From assembly GCA_011033025.1 (NCBI GenBank), contig WFMF01000452.1, positions 1 to 64,000 on the forward strand: a stretch of DNA of 64,000 bases. Direction: 5' to 3'. Every line of letters starts with the position of its first letter. Positions within the stretch are counted from its first letter, which is position 1. The notes below the pieces were generated by a model. That model saw nothing but the letters and a program-made list of their open reading frames with translations. It did no database searches and was not told the DNA's origin. The DNA comes from Beroe forskalii. Its lineage: Eukaryota; Ctenophora; Nuda; Beroida; Beroidae. Below, piece after piece: positions 21,201 through 31,400 of the stretch. The position numbers and the translations under genes are program-made.

Positions 21201-23049
21201 GCAGTGAAACACGTTCTTACTGAAAGGAGGATACAACAGCTACACAGGTTACAGAAGGCACTTGAAATTGTATCAAAACATTATACTATCCAATCAGAAT
21301 CTTGTGACTTCTAATATGTTTGAGACCCCCAAACATTTGGGACAGTCGAATTGGATGATAGATATGGCTTTGTATGTTAAAGTAGATGGTTGTGAAGACT
21401 GTGATAACGAGAATAACTTAAATATGTACAATGATTACTGAGGGTCAAACCAATCATATTAGCAAATTTGGGGGCAAATTTCCACCTGGGACTGAATTTG
21501 TTCGGTTTGCTTAAAATCTGTTAGAATTAGCAATTGTATGAATCAATAATCACTTCCTTTTCTCAGTTGCACAGGAAGCCCCTGACAGCACTCGAGTTTG
21601 TAACCCCCTTAGCTCGCATCGACCCCATCTACAAGGAAGAAGAGGAACAGTTCAAGGTATCCTACTCATTTTCTGAAATTGTCCTCTCAGTTCGAATTCT
21701 ATTTCGTGCTATTTTAAAATGATTCTGACCGTTGGTTACACTAGTTACTCTTACTGCTATTTCATTCCGGCTAGTTTGGCCCTTATTGAATACTACCAGG
21801 GTTGCTATATTTATGTTTTTCCCCTGTTAACGGCACGCCGTCATACGTGTTGCTGTATGTTTAACCCGACTCTAGGCGTTTTATGACAAGACCACGATGG
21901 GCAAAAAGCGGCAGCAACTCTTGAAAGGGGACGAGGAGTAGGCATGTAGCTACAGCACCACCAAATAATATGGAGCATGTTTTATAGCCGTAAAATATAG
22001 TAGTAATCGGACCAGGGCACAGCTCTTGGCAGGCTCGGTAGCTTTTTAGGTTCGATGCAATCGCATAGATTGGCACATTTCGCGCGATTGATTTCAGCAC
22101 CGGTTAATTTCAGATTGCTCTAAACTTTTGTAAAAGTTTGATGCCGTGTGCTGAATTATCAAATAGCGCAAAAACCGCGTGAAACATGCCAAGCGACGCG
22201 ATCCTATCGACTTTTATAAACGTACCGAACCTGCCAAAAGTTGTACACTGTAACACTGATTCAGCGCTAGTTCTTCATTTGTCGTAGTAGAGGAGCAGGA
22301 ATTTTTGAAGCATGGAAAAACGAGCAGCGTTTTTCTTTTTTCAATGAAGAAAAGCTACCGTTTTGTAAAGCCATTGTTCACTCATGGCTTTCTATGGATA
22401 AGGAAGCGTGGCCCCTTTGAAAGGATTTGTATTTCTATTTGTTTGTTCAACAAAAACATGCAATAGACAGTGAAGCATTATTTCCACAACTTATTTACGT
22501 AATAAATTTATTGAACTTAATTAAGTATTGAATCATACAGTGCTAAATACTTAAATACACTGTAAGGTATAACATCCTTTCATCAGAATCTCCCATAATA
22601 ATCTCACGAAAATGCTAAAATGTCTGCTAAAGTGCCACTGCATTATAGATATAGGGTAAAGTATTGGTGCTGAAACATAAGAATTGACGACCTTTTAACT
22701 GATTTCACTTTCAGGGAGCTCAATGTGATAATTTGAAACCAATATCTTGGATTCCAATCCTTTAAAAGAGTTCGTCACTTTGTCAATTCGCCATCTCATT
22801 ACGGAGATTTCGAGAGTTCGAGAATGATAATATTTCTCAACTTTCCGATCAAACTTCGCGACCTCTTCGTAACCATTGCATTCCCCTCAGAAATGGTACG
22901 TGAAGACGCCGCTGGGAAAGAAACGCGCCAAGCTGAAGGCGGACGAGGAGGAAGGCGAGGGCGGCGGCGGCGGAAAAGGGAAGAACGGCAAAGGCGGCAA
23001 GAAGAAGGGGAAGGGCAAGAAAAAAGGAAAAGGCAAGAAGAAGAAATAA
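9236..23049 (+). CDS. IQCA1: IQCA1/DRC11, dynein regulatory complex AAA-domain subunit
   Basis: DRC11 belongs to the nexin-dynein regulatory complex that links axonemal doublets and controls beating. Exons read: 9236-9326, 9454-9599, 9918-10047, 10315-10446, 10728-10997, 11787-11932, 12250-12413, 12716-12908, 13032-13104 or 13517-13589, 13802-13861, 13906-13959, 17409-17470 or 17580-17647, 19003-19089, 19334-19431, 19668-19826, 20082-20306, 20859-20936, 21091-21247, 21575-21656, then 21876-21941 or 22891-23049. One path gives about 837 residues plus a missing start exon, close to the human protein (about 820). Visible domains: N-terminal coiled-coil with IVHPQKR; IQ motif [13 protein letters not shown] in exon 10728; LIFIGMQP; lysine-rich linker; AAA domain with Walker A-like GPHGTGKRM (19668 exon), a sensor-like RILFVGTS, and [10 protein letters not shown]. 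Splice sites are GT-AG except one AT-AC intron. The 19089 donor (GTACAG) is the least certain junction. Confidence 0.93.
11200..11765. repeat. Minisatellite in DRC11 intron (CACCCCTGT(T/A)A units)
   Basis: Tandem 11-12 bp units such as 'acacccctgtt', 'acacctctgtt' and 'agcacccctgt' occupy about 550 bp just before exon 11787-11932. The start of that exon, 'aaccaggaggagcgtgtcttgata', is also present at 11212-11235 on the left side of the array, so the array separates a duplicate of the exon edge from the real exon. Confidence 0.9.
13032..13104 (+). CDS. IQCA1: DRC11 alternative exon 9a
   Basis: 73 nt, entering in phase 2 and leaving in phase 0, after a TTTGTAG acceptor and before a GTACGT donor. 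It encodes [20 protein letters not shown] and a few further residues, a predicted helix ahead of the lysine-rich linker. This version is the closer match to the DRC11 family. Its twin is at 13517-13589. Confidence 0.85.
13517..13589 (+). CDS. IQCA1: DRC11 alternative exon 9b (twin of 13032-13104)
   Basis: Also 73 nt with identical entry and exit phases. It encodes [20 protein letters not shown] then LLKE, identical to exon 9a at about 14 of 23 aligned positions. Including both exons makes 9b read out of frame to a TGA after 11 codons, so the two are expected to be mutually exclusive. The acceptor (ATAAAG) has a weak pyrimidine tract; the donor is GTAATT. Confidence 0.8.
13802..13959 (+). CDS. 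IQCA1: DRC11 linker exon pair 10a/10b (13802-13861 and 13906-13959)
   Basis: Two exons of 60 and 54 nt separated by a 44-bp intron. The first encodes [15 protein letters not shown]..., the second [18 protein letters not shown]. They share the A-(I/L)-x-x-D-x-GKKG pattern and look like tandem duplicates. Both enter and leave in phase 0, so they could be used singly or together. The 44-bp gap is close to the lower limit for splicing, which itself may prevent joint inclusion. Confidence 0.7.
14589..14879 (+). repeat. 291-bp direct repeat, copy A
   Basis: Base-for-base identical, as read, to 16779-17069. It begins inside the TTAA-family MITE (CATTTAGGCATAAAAG) and ends ACATAAACATTGAT. Confidence 0.9.
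14990..16120. repeat. Triplicated ~345-bp tandem repeat
   Basis: The phrase TGACCTTGCGTTG recurs at about 15191, 15535 and 15881 (spacings 344 and 346), each followed by '(T/A)TTTGAGGC(T/A)(A)'. 'gtgatct(t)agacagttt(c)a' and 'cctgagag(c)c' also recur with the same period. No open reading frame runs through it. Confidence 0.75.
16779..17069 (+). repeat. 291-bp direct repeat, copy B
   Basis: Identical to 14589-14879 in the same orientation; 1,899 bp of unique sequence lies between the copies. The flanks differ on both sides, so the repeat ends are sharp. Confidence 0.9.
17097..17280. mobile_element. Fragment of TA-flanked MITE related to 51872-52274
   Basis: The left end reads TACCTTATTGGCC and continues with the ACCGACCCTTAAGGACAAAAA... 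block shared, in inverse order, with the right end of 51872-52274. The right terminus is missing. Confidence 0.65.
17409..17470 (+). CDS. IQCA1: DRC11 alternative exon 11a
   Basis: 62 nt, phase 0 in and phase 2 out, acceptor GTCTAG and donor GTAAGA. It encodes a Gly/Lys-rich segment ending GKDLTADR, the usual lead into the TIESL(Y/F)EELV segment of the next exon (19003). Confidence 0.8.
17580..17647 (+). CDS. IQCA1: DRC11 alternative exon 11b (twin of 17409-17470)
   Basis: 68 nt with the same phases as 11a, acceptor ATTTAG and donor GTAAAA. It encodes a Gly/Lys-rich segment ending EKDLTPDR, clearly homologous to 11a. If 11a and 11b are joined, 11b reads in a shifted frame to a TGA near its end, so the pair must be used alternatively. 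Confidence 0.8.
17661..18449. mobile_element. 789-bp TIR element in DRC11 intron
   Basis: The ends are 23-bp perfect inverted repeats starting CGCCGCGCACGAGAAATAGG (17661) and ending with its mirror (18449). There is no transposase frame. The right end, reversed, matches the small element in the receptor intron at 30730-30806 over about 45 bp with few changes. No convincing target duplication was found. Confidence 0.75.
18450..19002. other. Remaining intron before DRC11 exon 19003
   Basis: AT-rich with no recognised feature. A polypyrimidine CCGCCTTTTCAG acceptor closes it at 19002. Confidence 0.4.
20307..20858 (+). other. U12-type AT-AC intron of DRC11
   Basis: The donor ATATCCTTTT matches the minor-spliceosome consensus. 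The branch site TCCTTAAC at 20839-20846 is a perfect consensus, 13 nt ahead of the terminal AC at 20858. Removing it joins TGG-G to AT-GCC-GAC and yields [18 protein letters not shown], which aligns with the family (PFDAELQSFCRVYQKIIL in the human protein). No GT-AG alternative gives this frame. Confidence 0.9.
21876..21941 (+). CDS. IQCA1: DRC11 alternative last exon, short form
   Basis: After acceptor CTCTAG the exon encodes [20 protein letters not shown], then Glu and a TAG stop. It enters in phase 0, like the alternative at 22891. It gives a short C-terminus without the basic tail. No strong AATAAA follows closely; AATAAATTT near 22500 is a possible poly(A) signal. Confidence 0.7.
   Translation, partial: AFYDKTTMGKKRQQLLKGDEE
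22891..23049 (+). CDS. IQCA1: DRC11 alternative last exon, long basic form
   Basis: After acceptor TTCCCCTCAG it encodes [20 protein letters not shown], a Gly-rich stretch and a tail of GKGKKK repeats, ending in TAA. [11 protein letters not shown] is the form usual in the family. A candidate poly(A) signal AATAAA is at 23596-23601, giving a 3' UTR of about 550 bases. Confidence 0.85.
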   Translation, partial: KWYVKTPLGKKRAKLKADEEEGEGGGGGKGKNGKGGKKKGKGKKKGKGKKKK

Positions 23050-23951
23050 AACTGTGCTGTACTGAACAGCCGAACGCTGCATTGTTAATGTCTTTGATCT
23101 TACATTTTCATCAATGTCTGTCCTGATCCTGGATTACGCCAGGACAGTCCGACAATATTCGATGACAACTGGTTGTTAATGCACTCAGAACTTCTATTCA
23201 GACAAAGTGCGATATCATTATCATGAGTTTGAAAGTTATGAAAATGCTAAATAACCTGGATGATATTTGCTAAGGAACTTGTTATCTTTTACCGCATACC
23301 TCTAGGTACTAGTGAATCTGCAACTGATTCGTAAATTATGAAATTCATGATCCATTGGAGTGAAATTCGTATTAACTACATTAACATATCAGGCGCGACT
23401 GCGCGAGCCATGAATCTTATGAAATAAGTTTCATCTATGATCTAAAAAGAATTAGAAATGGCAAGGAATAGATTGATCAGATCAGCCTTTTCATCTGATT
23501 CTGTGCAAAATTGTTTCGATATTGAAGAGAAAACATTTCTGTCACATAACATATTAACTAGAATTGGTTGCTCGAATTGATATTGATAATAGAAAAATAA
23601 AATACTGTAAACTGCTTAACTGCAAGTGAGATTTTTTGTAAAAACAAGTATATAAAATGTAAATAATTCTGATTATATTAATTGATTTTAGAAAGTTGCG
23701 GGTAATTATTTTTGATAAGGGAATGGGATCTGTCTTGCATCAGCTGACCTGTAAGTGTATATAACCTATTTCTCGATAACATCATCAGCCGAAGGGAGAT
23801 GGGGTTTCCAAATGATGACATAGGGGAGGAAGGGGGTGTATGGGCTCGAAGATCAGGGGTTGCAGTTACTTGCAGATTGAGTCGGTCGTCAGTATGAGTC
23901 TATTATGAGCATGTATCATCTCCGGTATCCCCCTCAAATGTACCTGATATC
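23050..23951. other. DRC11 3' UTR and intergenic DNA
   Basis: Candidate AATAAA at 23596. No further gene is visible before the Merlin element, whose left target duplication CTGATATC is at 23944-23951. Confidence 0.45.
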
Positions 23952-26095
23952 GGTAATTTGGTAATCTGTCGACGGACAGTTACCGGTCGGTTAACGGTCG
24001 GTTACCGGTCAGTTAACGGTCGGTTAACGGTTGGTTAACGGACGGTTACCGCCCACGGACAGTTACCGGTCGGTTACCGGTCACTTAACGGTCGGTTAAC
24101 GGACGGTTACCGCCCACAGACAGTTACCGGTCCTTTAACGGTCGGTTAACGGTCGGTTAACGGACGGTTACCGCCCACGGGCAGTTAATGGTCGGTTAAC
24201 GTACGGTTACCGCCCACGGAGAGTTAACGGTCGGTTACCGGTCACTTAACGGTCGGTTAACGTACGGTTACCGCCCACGGAGAGTTACCGGTAGGTTAGC
24301 GGTCATTTAACGGTCGGTTACGAACAGTTACCGCCCAAGGTCAGTTACTGGTCGCTAAAGGCCGTTTTAAGCATCTCAATTGTTTTTCCAGACCCTCAAA
24401 CCCCCTCTCTTCAGTCAGCAATTGCAAACCCTCTCTCCAGTCGGATGCTACATGATTATGTAATTAGTTAAAAACCAATTTTAATGCTTTAATGGCACTT
24501 ATTAGATGATGATGTATAATATATTTCCATTGACAAACACTTATAAATTTAATATATGGCACACCGTTTAACTGATGAGTAAGAAATTGCCATCCGTTTA
24601 TCATGGGTAAGTGAATGTTGCACTAAGTAGGAAATTTTAACATTTAAATTATATGAATTAGCCCCCCCCCCCCATTACGCCGCATCAGAGCATCAGCTAA
24701 TAAAACAAATTTTAAATCAATTATACGGTAAAATTATTATATAACTTAATCAAAAATTCGTCTCATCAGTTCAGGGATCTCCTTGCTGAAGTTCTGTATG
24801 ATGGAAGGACCAGTTCTGGTAAGGTTTCGCTTCTTCACCCACATGAATACACACAGAGCAATCGCCATGCTAGAGGAGTTTGATCGGCTTTGTCCAGTTC
24901 CAAGCCGCCTGTGCTTCTTGGCATGAAACCACATGCCCTCACAGGTGTTGGTGTGTTCAACAGTGAGTAGGTCCACGAAGCCTCTTCTTTGGTTGACCAC
25001 CAGACGGGTGAAGCCATGATGAGAAGGGGAGCCGTCTGTCAGGATGACAGTTCCTGCTTAAACTTACTTCTTGATGAGACGGATGAGTGTTTATTTATCT
25101 CGCCTGTTCCCTGGACACTCAACAAGGAAACAGTCCCCGCTGTTCCGACAGCAACCACCAAGCACCCACTTCCCCTTAACACGTCGTCCCCGAGTATACT
25201 TCCTCTTCCCGAATTTGGATTCGCATCAACCTCCGGGACATGTCATGTACTCGTAGTAGAACTGAAGAGATGAGAACTGCACTGACATTTAAAGGAAATT
25301 ATGAAGCTGAAAGGGTTTCTCTGGCCTCTGTGCTCTGCTCCGGAAAAGGTGATATTTTTTAATGATACTAACCATTGCTACAAAAAAATCCTCGTGAAAT
25401 CCCCATGTTCCTATCGTGAGATTTCACACCTTCATGTTATGGCACAACGACATTACTAGCTATATACGTGATGAAATTGGTATTTCCCACCTTACTAAAC
25501 TAGAGGTTTAGTTTTTTATTTTATTTGTAAACGATAGTTTATCAATTAGATAATATGCTAGTTAATTAATATATAACGCATTCAATTGATTGTGACACTA
25601 ACCGGCCGTGTAGTGACCCGCGGTCACTGACCGTTAACCGACCGGTTACTGCCCGTGGGCGGTAACCGACCGTTAACCGACCGTTAAGTGACCGGTAACC
25701 GACCGTTAACCGACCGGTAACTGTCCGTGGGCGGTAACCGTCCGTTAACCGACCGTTAAGTGACCGGTAACCGACCGCTAACCGACCGGTTACTGTCCGT
25801 GGGCGGTATCCGTCCGTTAACCGACCGTTAAGTGACCGTTAACCGACCGGTAACCGACCGGTAACTGTCCGTGGGCGGTAACCGTCCGTTAACCGACCGT
25901 TAAGTGACCGTTAACCGACCGGTAACCGACCGGTAACTGTCCGTCCGTTAAGTATCCGTCAACCGACCGGTAACTGTCCGTGGGCGGTAACCGTCCGTCA
26001 ACCGACCGTTAACCGACCGTTAAGTGACCGTTAAGTGGTCGGTAACCGACCGGTTACCGACCGGTAACTGGCCGTCGACAGATTACCAAGTTGCC
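23952..26095 (-). mobile_element. Merlin DNA transposon, decayed
   Basis: 2,144 bp between 8-bp target duplications CTGATATC (23944-23951 and 26096-26103). The terminal inverted repeats are GG(T/C)AA(T/C)TTGGTAATCTGTCG plus ACGG, starting with GG as is usual for Merlin. Inside each end lies a 400-450 bp array of inverted minisatellite (23979-24360 and 25617-26075). The middle carries a broken transposase on the minus strand. Termini, duplication length and transposase all agree on the Merlin/IS1016-like superfamily. Confidence 0.93.
24746..25285 (-). pseudogene. Merlin transposase remnant (DDE/ISXO2-like domain)
   Basis: Read leftwards from about 25285, the minus strand shows ESKFGKRKYTRGRRVKGKWV, then LGG, CFLVECPGN, ILTDGSPSHHGFT, VVNQRRGFVDLLTVEHTNTC and EGMWFHAKKH. 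These are the conserved blocks of IS1016/Merlin transposases (the D-E-S-K-F-G-K-(R/K)-K block, the second Asp before the tyrosine-type block, and H-T-N-x-x-E-x-x-W). The first catalytic Asp position reads Cys and several in-frame stops occur, so it is dead. The N-terminal zinc-finger part is absent. Confidence 0.88.
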
Positions 26096-26103
26096 CTGAT
26101 ATC

Positions 26104-26890
26104 TCCAAGCCCATGCTTGCTAGGGATCAGTAGGTGTCAGCCAAGGGTCACCAGGGGGTCAGTACAGTGTGTCTAGCTGTCCACAGGTTCATGCTAGGTA
26201 TAGGAAGGTAAACCAGGAGACCCCACGCCTATGTTGGTACCCCCGTGACGCCCACTTACTCACTAACTTAGCCACTTTTGTTAAGTGATGAGCAATGAGC
26301 ATTTATATTGCAATGTTGTGGACGCTATTTTTCAAAAACGAATTTCGAATCGATATTGATTTCTAATCAATTTTAAGTTAAGTTTTGATTTTAAAACAGC
26401 TTGAAAAATTTTCCGAATTGAAATTGATTTTCACTCTAACATTAATTTGAAATCAATTTGAAATCTATTTGAAATTGTTGGGCGTTGGCGGATCTATGGA
26501 ACCATAAATCTTATGAGTCGTCTTACTCTACCTACACCAGAGAGTTAATCACTTTTCGAGCTATTGTAATAAAATAGTGACTTAAATGAAGCGCAATTGC
26601 ACTGTATGTGGCATTTATAGATAGTTGAGTTGATGTAAAATCACCATATAATGCAAAAATCACCATATTAATGGTATGCTGTTGCGTTAGAAACCTGCCT
26701 ATTGTGATTTTATTAATATGTATTTCGAAATTGTGCATACTCATACTGCATTGGTGAGTCGCGACGCTAATGCTAAAATATCTCATATACGGCTGTTGAC
26801 ATGATTTTTTAGTAACGTGGTAATAGTAAAATGTGCGGGGGAGTCTTCTAGACAAATTGAAATAGGTTCGTTTATTTGAACTTTCGTGGG
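26104..26890. other. Intergenic DNA
   Basis: No gene or clear repeat. 26340-26480 has repeated 'gaaat(c/t)gatttgaaat' phrases of low complexity. Confidence 0.4.
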
Positions 26891-26892
26891 CT

Positions 26893-27765
26893 GACCGTTA
26901 CGACACAGTAACACCGTTACGACACAGTAACACCGTTACGACACAGTAACACCGTTACGACACAGTAACACCGTTACGACACAGTAACACTGTTACGACA
27001 CAGTAACACCGTTACGACACAGTAACACCGTTACGACACAGTAACACCGTTACGACACAGTAACACCGTTACGACACAGTAACACCGTTACGACACAGTA
27101 ACACCGTTACGACACAGTAACACCGTTACGACACAGTAACACCGTTACGACACAGTAACACCGTTACGACACAGTAACACCGTTACGACACAGTAACACC
27201 GTTACGACACAGTAACACCGTTACGACACAGTAACACTGTTACGACACAGTAACACCGTTATGACACAGTAACACCGTTACGACACAGTAGCACTAGCAC
27301 CGTTACGAGTACGACACAGTAACACCGCTACGACACAGAAGCACCGTTACGACACAGTAACACCGTTATGGCGTTATGACACCGTAATACCGTTACGACT
27401 CAGAATTAACACCGTTACGACACAGTAACACCGATACGACACAGTAACACCGTTACGACACAGAAACACCGCTACGACACAGTAACACCGTTACGACACC
27501 GTAATACCGTTACGACACAGTAACACCGTTACGACACAGTAACACCGTTACGACACAGAAACACCGTTACGACACAGTAACACCGCTACGACACAGGAAC
27601 ACCGTTACGACACAGTAACATCGTTACGACACAGTAACAACGTTACGACACAGTAACACCGTTACGACACCGTAATACAGTTACGACATAGTAATACCGT
27701 TACGACACAGTAATACCGTTACGACACAGTAACACCGTTACGACACAGTAACACCGTTAATGTGA
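26893..27765. repeat. 19-bp satellite, about 45 units
   Basis: The unit is CCGTTACGACACAGTAACA (19 bp). The first half of the array is nearly perfect; units after about 27290 vary (GTAATACC, GAAACACC, GCTACG). Each unit contains GTTAC and GTAAC as a small inverted pair around GACACA. It is followed at 27775-27875 by a GGCGC(C/T)GATC-rich palindromic segment similar in style to 33.97-35.05 kb. Confidence 0.95.
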
Positions 27766-27879
27766 TCGCGGGATCGCCGAGAATTTTAAATTTTTCGATC
27801 GGCGCTGATCGGCGGAATCGCTTATCAGCGCCTTTCGGTGGTGAATCGGCGCTGATCGGCGCCGATTGCAAAGTCAACA

Positions 27880-28439
27880 TATGCCGAAAGATGTCGTACA
27901 ATTACAAATACATCTAACCGCTAACGAAGTCTTCCTCAAACTCAAACGCAGGTGTCGTCATATTATATTTTAATTTATTCTGACGAGTGGCGACACAGCT
28001 ACATTCAAAATATATTTTCTCTTTCAAAGCAGCTTAAAGTTAAAGGAAATATCCATATTTTAGTACTGCAACATAAATCAAACTTAGAAGCTTGAACAAT
28101 TGACCATTTTATATTATTACGAATTCAGTTAAAGGTTTAGGCGCAAAGCTGTTGCAATATTCATGTATAATTGCGTAAAAAATTTACTATTATATTTATG
28201 ATTTTATAATATTCATAATTCATCTTTAAAGTTTAATGCATGAGTTACTGTTACTCACAGCATCCATGAATCATTATAAAAAGTTTTTCTTTAATTTGAA
28301 ACGTGATGCTAAAGTTGGTGCCTTTTCTTGGACATATATTTCGAATTTAAAACCTCAAACCTCAATGATTTAAGATTGATTCCATTGAGATTCAACTTTA
28401 AATTTAATCAGGGAGGATTTATCATCCACGTTATTGGAT
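27880..28439. other. Upstream of the LDLa receptor gene
   Basis: AT-rich. It must hold the promoter and 5' UTR of the receptor if 28440 is the start codon. No core promoter motif was recognised. Confidence 0.35.
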
Positions 28440-31400
28440 ATGGACAAAGCGTCGTATTTCCTTTCGTTTGCAGCAATGCTGTCCCTTCTCCCCTCACTTC
28501 TCAGCGCAGGTACTATCAAATCATTGCTGCAATAACCTAAAATTAACACAGAAATTGTGAGTTCACAGAAATTGTGAGTTCACAGAAATTGTGAGTTCCC
28601 AGAAAGTACTCTTCCACACGACAACTTGTACGTGCGTTATCCTAATTTTGCATTCCTAAACTTACTAAACATGGCCAGGGAGGGTCAGGGCAGACTCAGA
28701 ATGGAAAGTTGCTTGCCATGTGCCTATTTCACTAGTAATTTTCCTTCAAATTTTATGCAGTAGCCTGCTCATACTGAGGAAGAACGAGAACGCAATATGA
28801 ATTTTCGGTACAAATTTCACAAGAGTTTTGATTTTTGTCCAATGGATCCATTGGATCCATCATGTCCAATGGACATGTCCAATGGACATGTCCAATGGAC
28901 ATGTCCAATGGACATGTCCAATGAAAAATGGACGTCCATTGGAAATCCAATGGACATCCATTGAACATGATTTCCATCGGTAAAAATATCTAATGGTGTC
29001 CAATGGATCCGATGGATCCATTGGATTCATTTTTTGATGTTCAATGGACATGTTCAATGGATCCAATGGATGTTCAATGGATCCATCTGAGTGGATCCAA
29101 TGGACACAATCACCAAACATGGTTTGGTAGATGGACATCACACCGGGGTTATACTGTTCATTGGATCCATTGTGTCCATTGGATCCAATAGATCCATTGT
29201 GACCATTGAACACCATTTGAAATGTCCATTGGATCCATTGAATCCATCGCACATCGTGTCCATTAGATTCAATGAATCCATTAATTTGTCCAAGGGATCA
29301 AATGGATCCATTAAACGTTGTGTCCAATAAATCCATTGGATCCATCAGAGATTTTGTTCAACGCATCCATTTTGTCCATTGGATCCAATGAACACAATGA
29401 ATACTTTGGATCCATTGTGTCCAATGGATCCATTAAACGCTGTGTCCAATAAATCCATTGGATCCATTGGTGATTTTGTTCAACGCATCCATTTTGTACA
29501 TTGGACCCTATGGATCCATTGGATCCATTGAACACTATGGATCCATTGTGTCCATTGGATCCTTTGTGTTCATTGGATCCATTGTGTCCATTGGATCCAT
29601 TGTGTCCATTGGAATTGGATCCATTGTGTCCATTAGATCCATTGTACCCAATGGATCCGTTGTGTCCATTGGACAATGGACATGTTGTTTATGGGAGCCG
29701 TCACATATTAGTAATATGTGACGGCTCCCATAAACAAGTAATAATATCATTACGTCAGCATTGGTCATTTTTGACCCTATCTCCCCCGTCTGTCAGCATT
29801 TGTCATCATTGGCAAACCCCCTCCCCCTTGCTGACATCAGCAATGACCAAATCACGAATTTGGACACAATGGATCAATTGAACACAATGGATCCATTGGA
29901 CCCAATGGATTCATTGGACACAAAGGATCCATTGGACAAAATGGGTCCATTGGACAAAATGGATCCATTGGACACAATGAATCCATTGGACAAAATGGAT
30001 CCATTGGACACAATGGATTCATTGGATACCATTGAACATGTCCATTGGACATGATTGAATCAATGGATCCATTGGAAAAAATACAACTCTTATGAAACTA
30101 CTACTGGATTTTCTTCAACTTTTCGCAATCGCATGATCACGGGTGGTTTTGTCTTCTGCTCCCAAACAAACTCAAATCATTCTAATTACACCTACGACCC
30201 ACAGGCGTCTGCCAGCTAGAAGAACACAACAGATTCTTTAAGAAAGTATGCATGGACAATGGTGGCTGGAAGATCTACCAATGCGTCACCTCCAACGAGT
30301 ACTACATAGATGTGGTTAACGCCATCAGCACCCTGATTCCCACAGCAGGTTTCGTCAACGCGACCTGTCCCAACGACCCGAACTCCTACCAGTTCTGTGG
30401 GACGAGGAGGTTTGAGAAGAGTTCCACTCACCGGAGACTAAACCGTTTCTTCTGCGGCAAGACCTTCTGCAGGAATTCGGCCAGCTCCCAGCTCTACACT
30501 GTTGTAACACCCGCGGGGAGTAATTTCAGCTGCTCCGACAGTATAACTATAAACATCGGAAAAACTGAAACGGAGCGGAATTTGACGCTGCTAAAAGACG
30601 ACATGATGTGCAATGGAATCTGTGATTTGCTCTCCTGCATTGATGAGAACTACTGTGGCGGCTACACTTACGGGTTTTACTGTAAATCTGAAGCCACGTC
30701 CTACTCCACGACTCGCCAGGTTTCTTAACGAGAAATAGGCGGTTCAACGTCATCAATTCACTACTTTATGCTATGAAAATGACGTCATCTTAACCGCCTA
30801 TTTCTCTGAAACGTTTATTTTCAGGTGCCTGATTCGTACATCCAGCCGCTCCACGTTTGCGATAAAGTCCCGCAATGCATCATGTACAACTACACTGCTT
30901 TTTCAGCCGTGACTCACGACGACGAAACCCAATGTAAACTGAAAACCCTCGACTACGGATCTATGTGTCGAAGGTTCATTAAGCGACACATAGTTCCTAT
31001 TTTTAACTTCACTAGGTGCGCTGCTATACGGTACCCCGGTGAAATAGCCAATGTGCTAATCGGGACAGGACAGTTGCACCTCATGAGATGTGGAGACTGG
31101 TTTTGTGCGCCCTACTGCACCGACTTCAGAGACCAGACTAACTGCACTGACATGGGGAGGGTGGGGGTGCTCTGCAACATCAGAGGCTACCAATCCTCTG
31201 TTTCTAAGTTCATGGTCTGCCAGGAGGGTCTCAGGTTAGGCATGTGTGACGATGGGATGGACTTGGAGTGCGTGGACACGTCCATGTCCTGCACAGTCCA
31301 CAAGCACCTGATCTGTGATAGTGTCAGTGACTGTGAGGACGGGTCTGATGAACATAGCAAGGTCTGTGAGTCCATGGCTGCTAAAGGCTGTTATCGGAAG

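Noticed and set aside
24989-25273. 94-codon plus-strand frame
   Set aside because: Antisense to the Merlin transposase remnant, which explains the sequence better.
26893-27765. Regular short repeats that might suggest a CRISPR array
   Set aside because: Units are 19 bp, directly adjacent, with no unique spacers; the surroundings are animal DNA. It is a satellite.
29003-30054. Many overlapping open frames of 60-130 codons on both strands (MDPLDP-like proteins)
   Set aside because: They are translations of the CCATTGGATCCATTGG satellite; every frame is open because the unit lacks stops.
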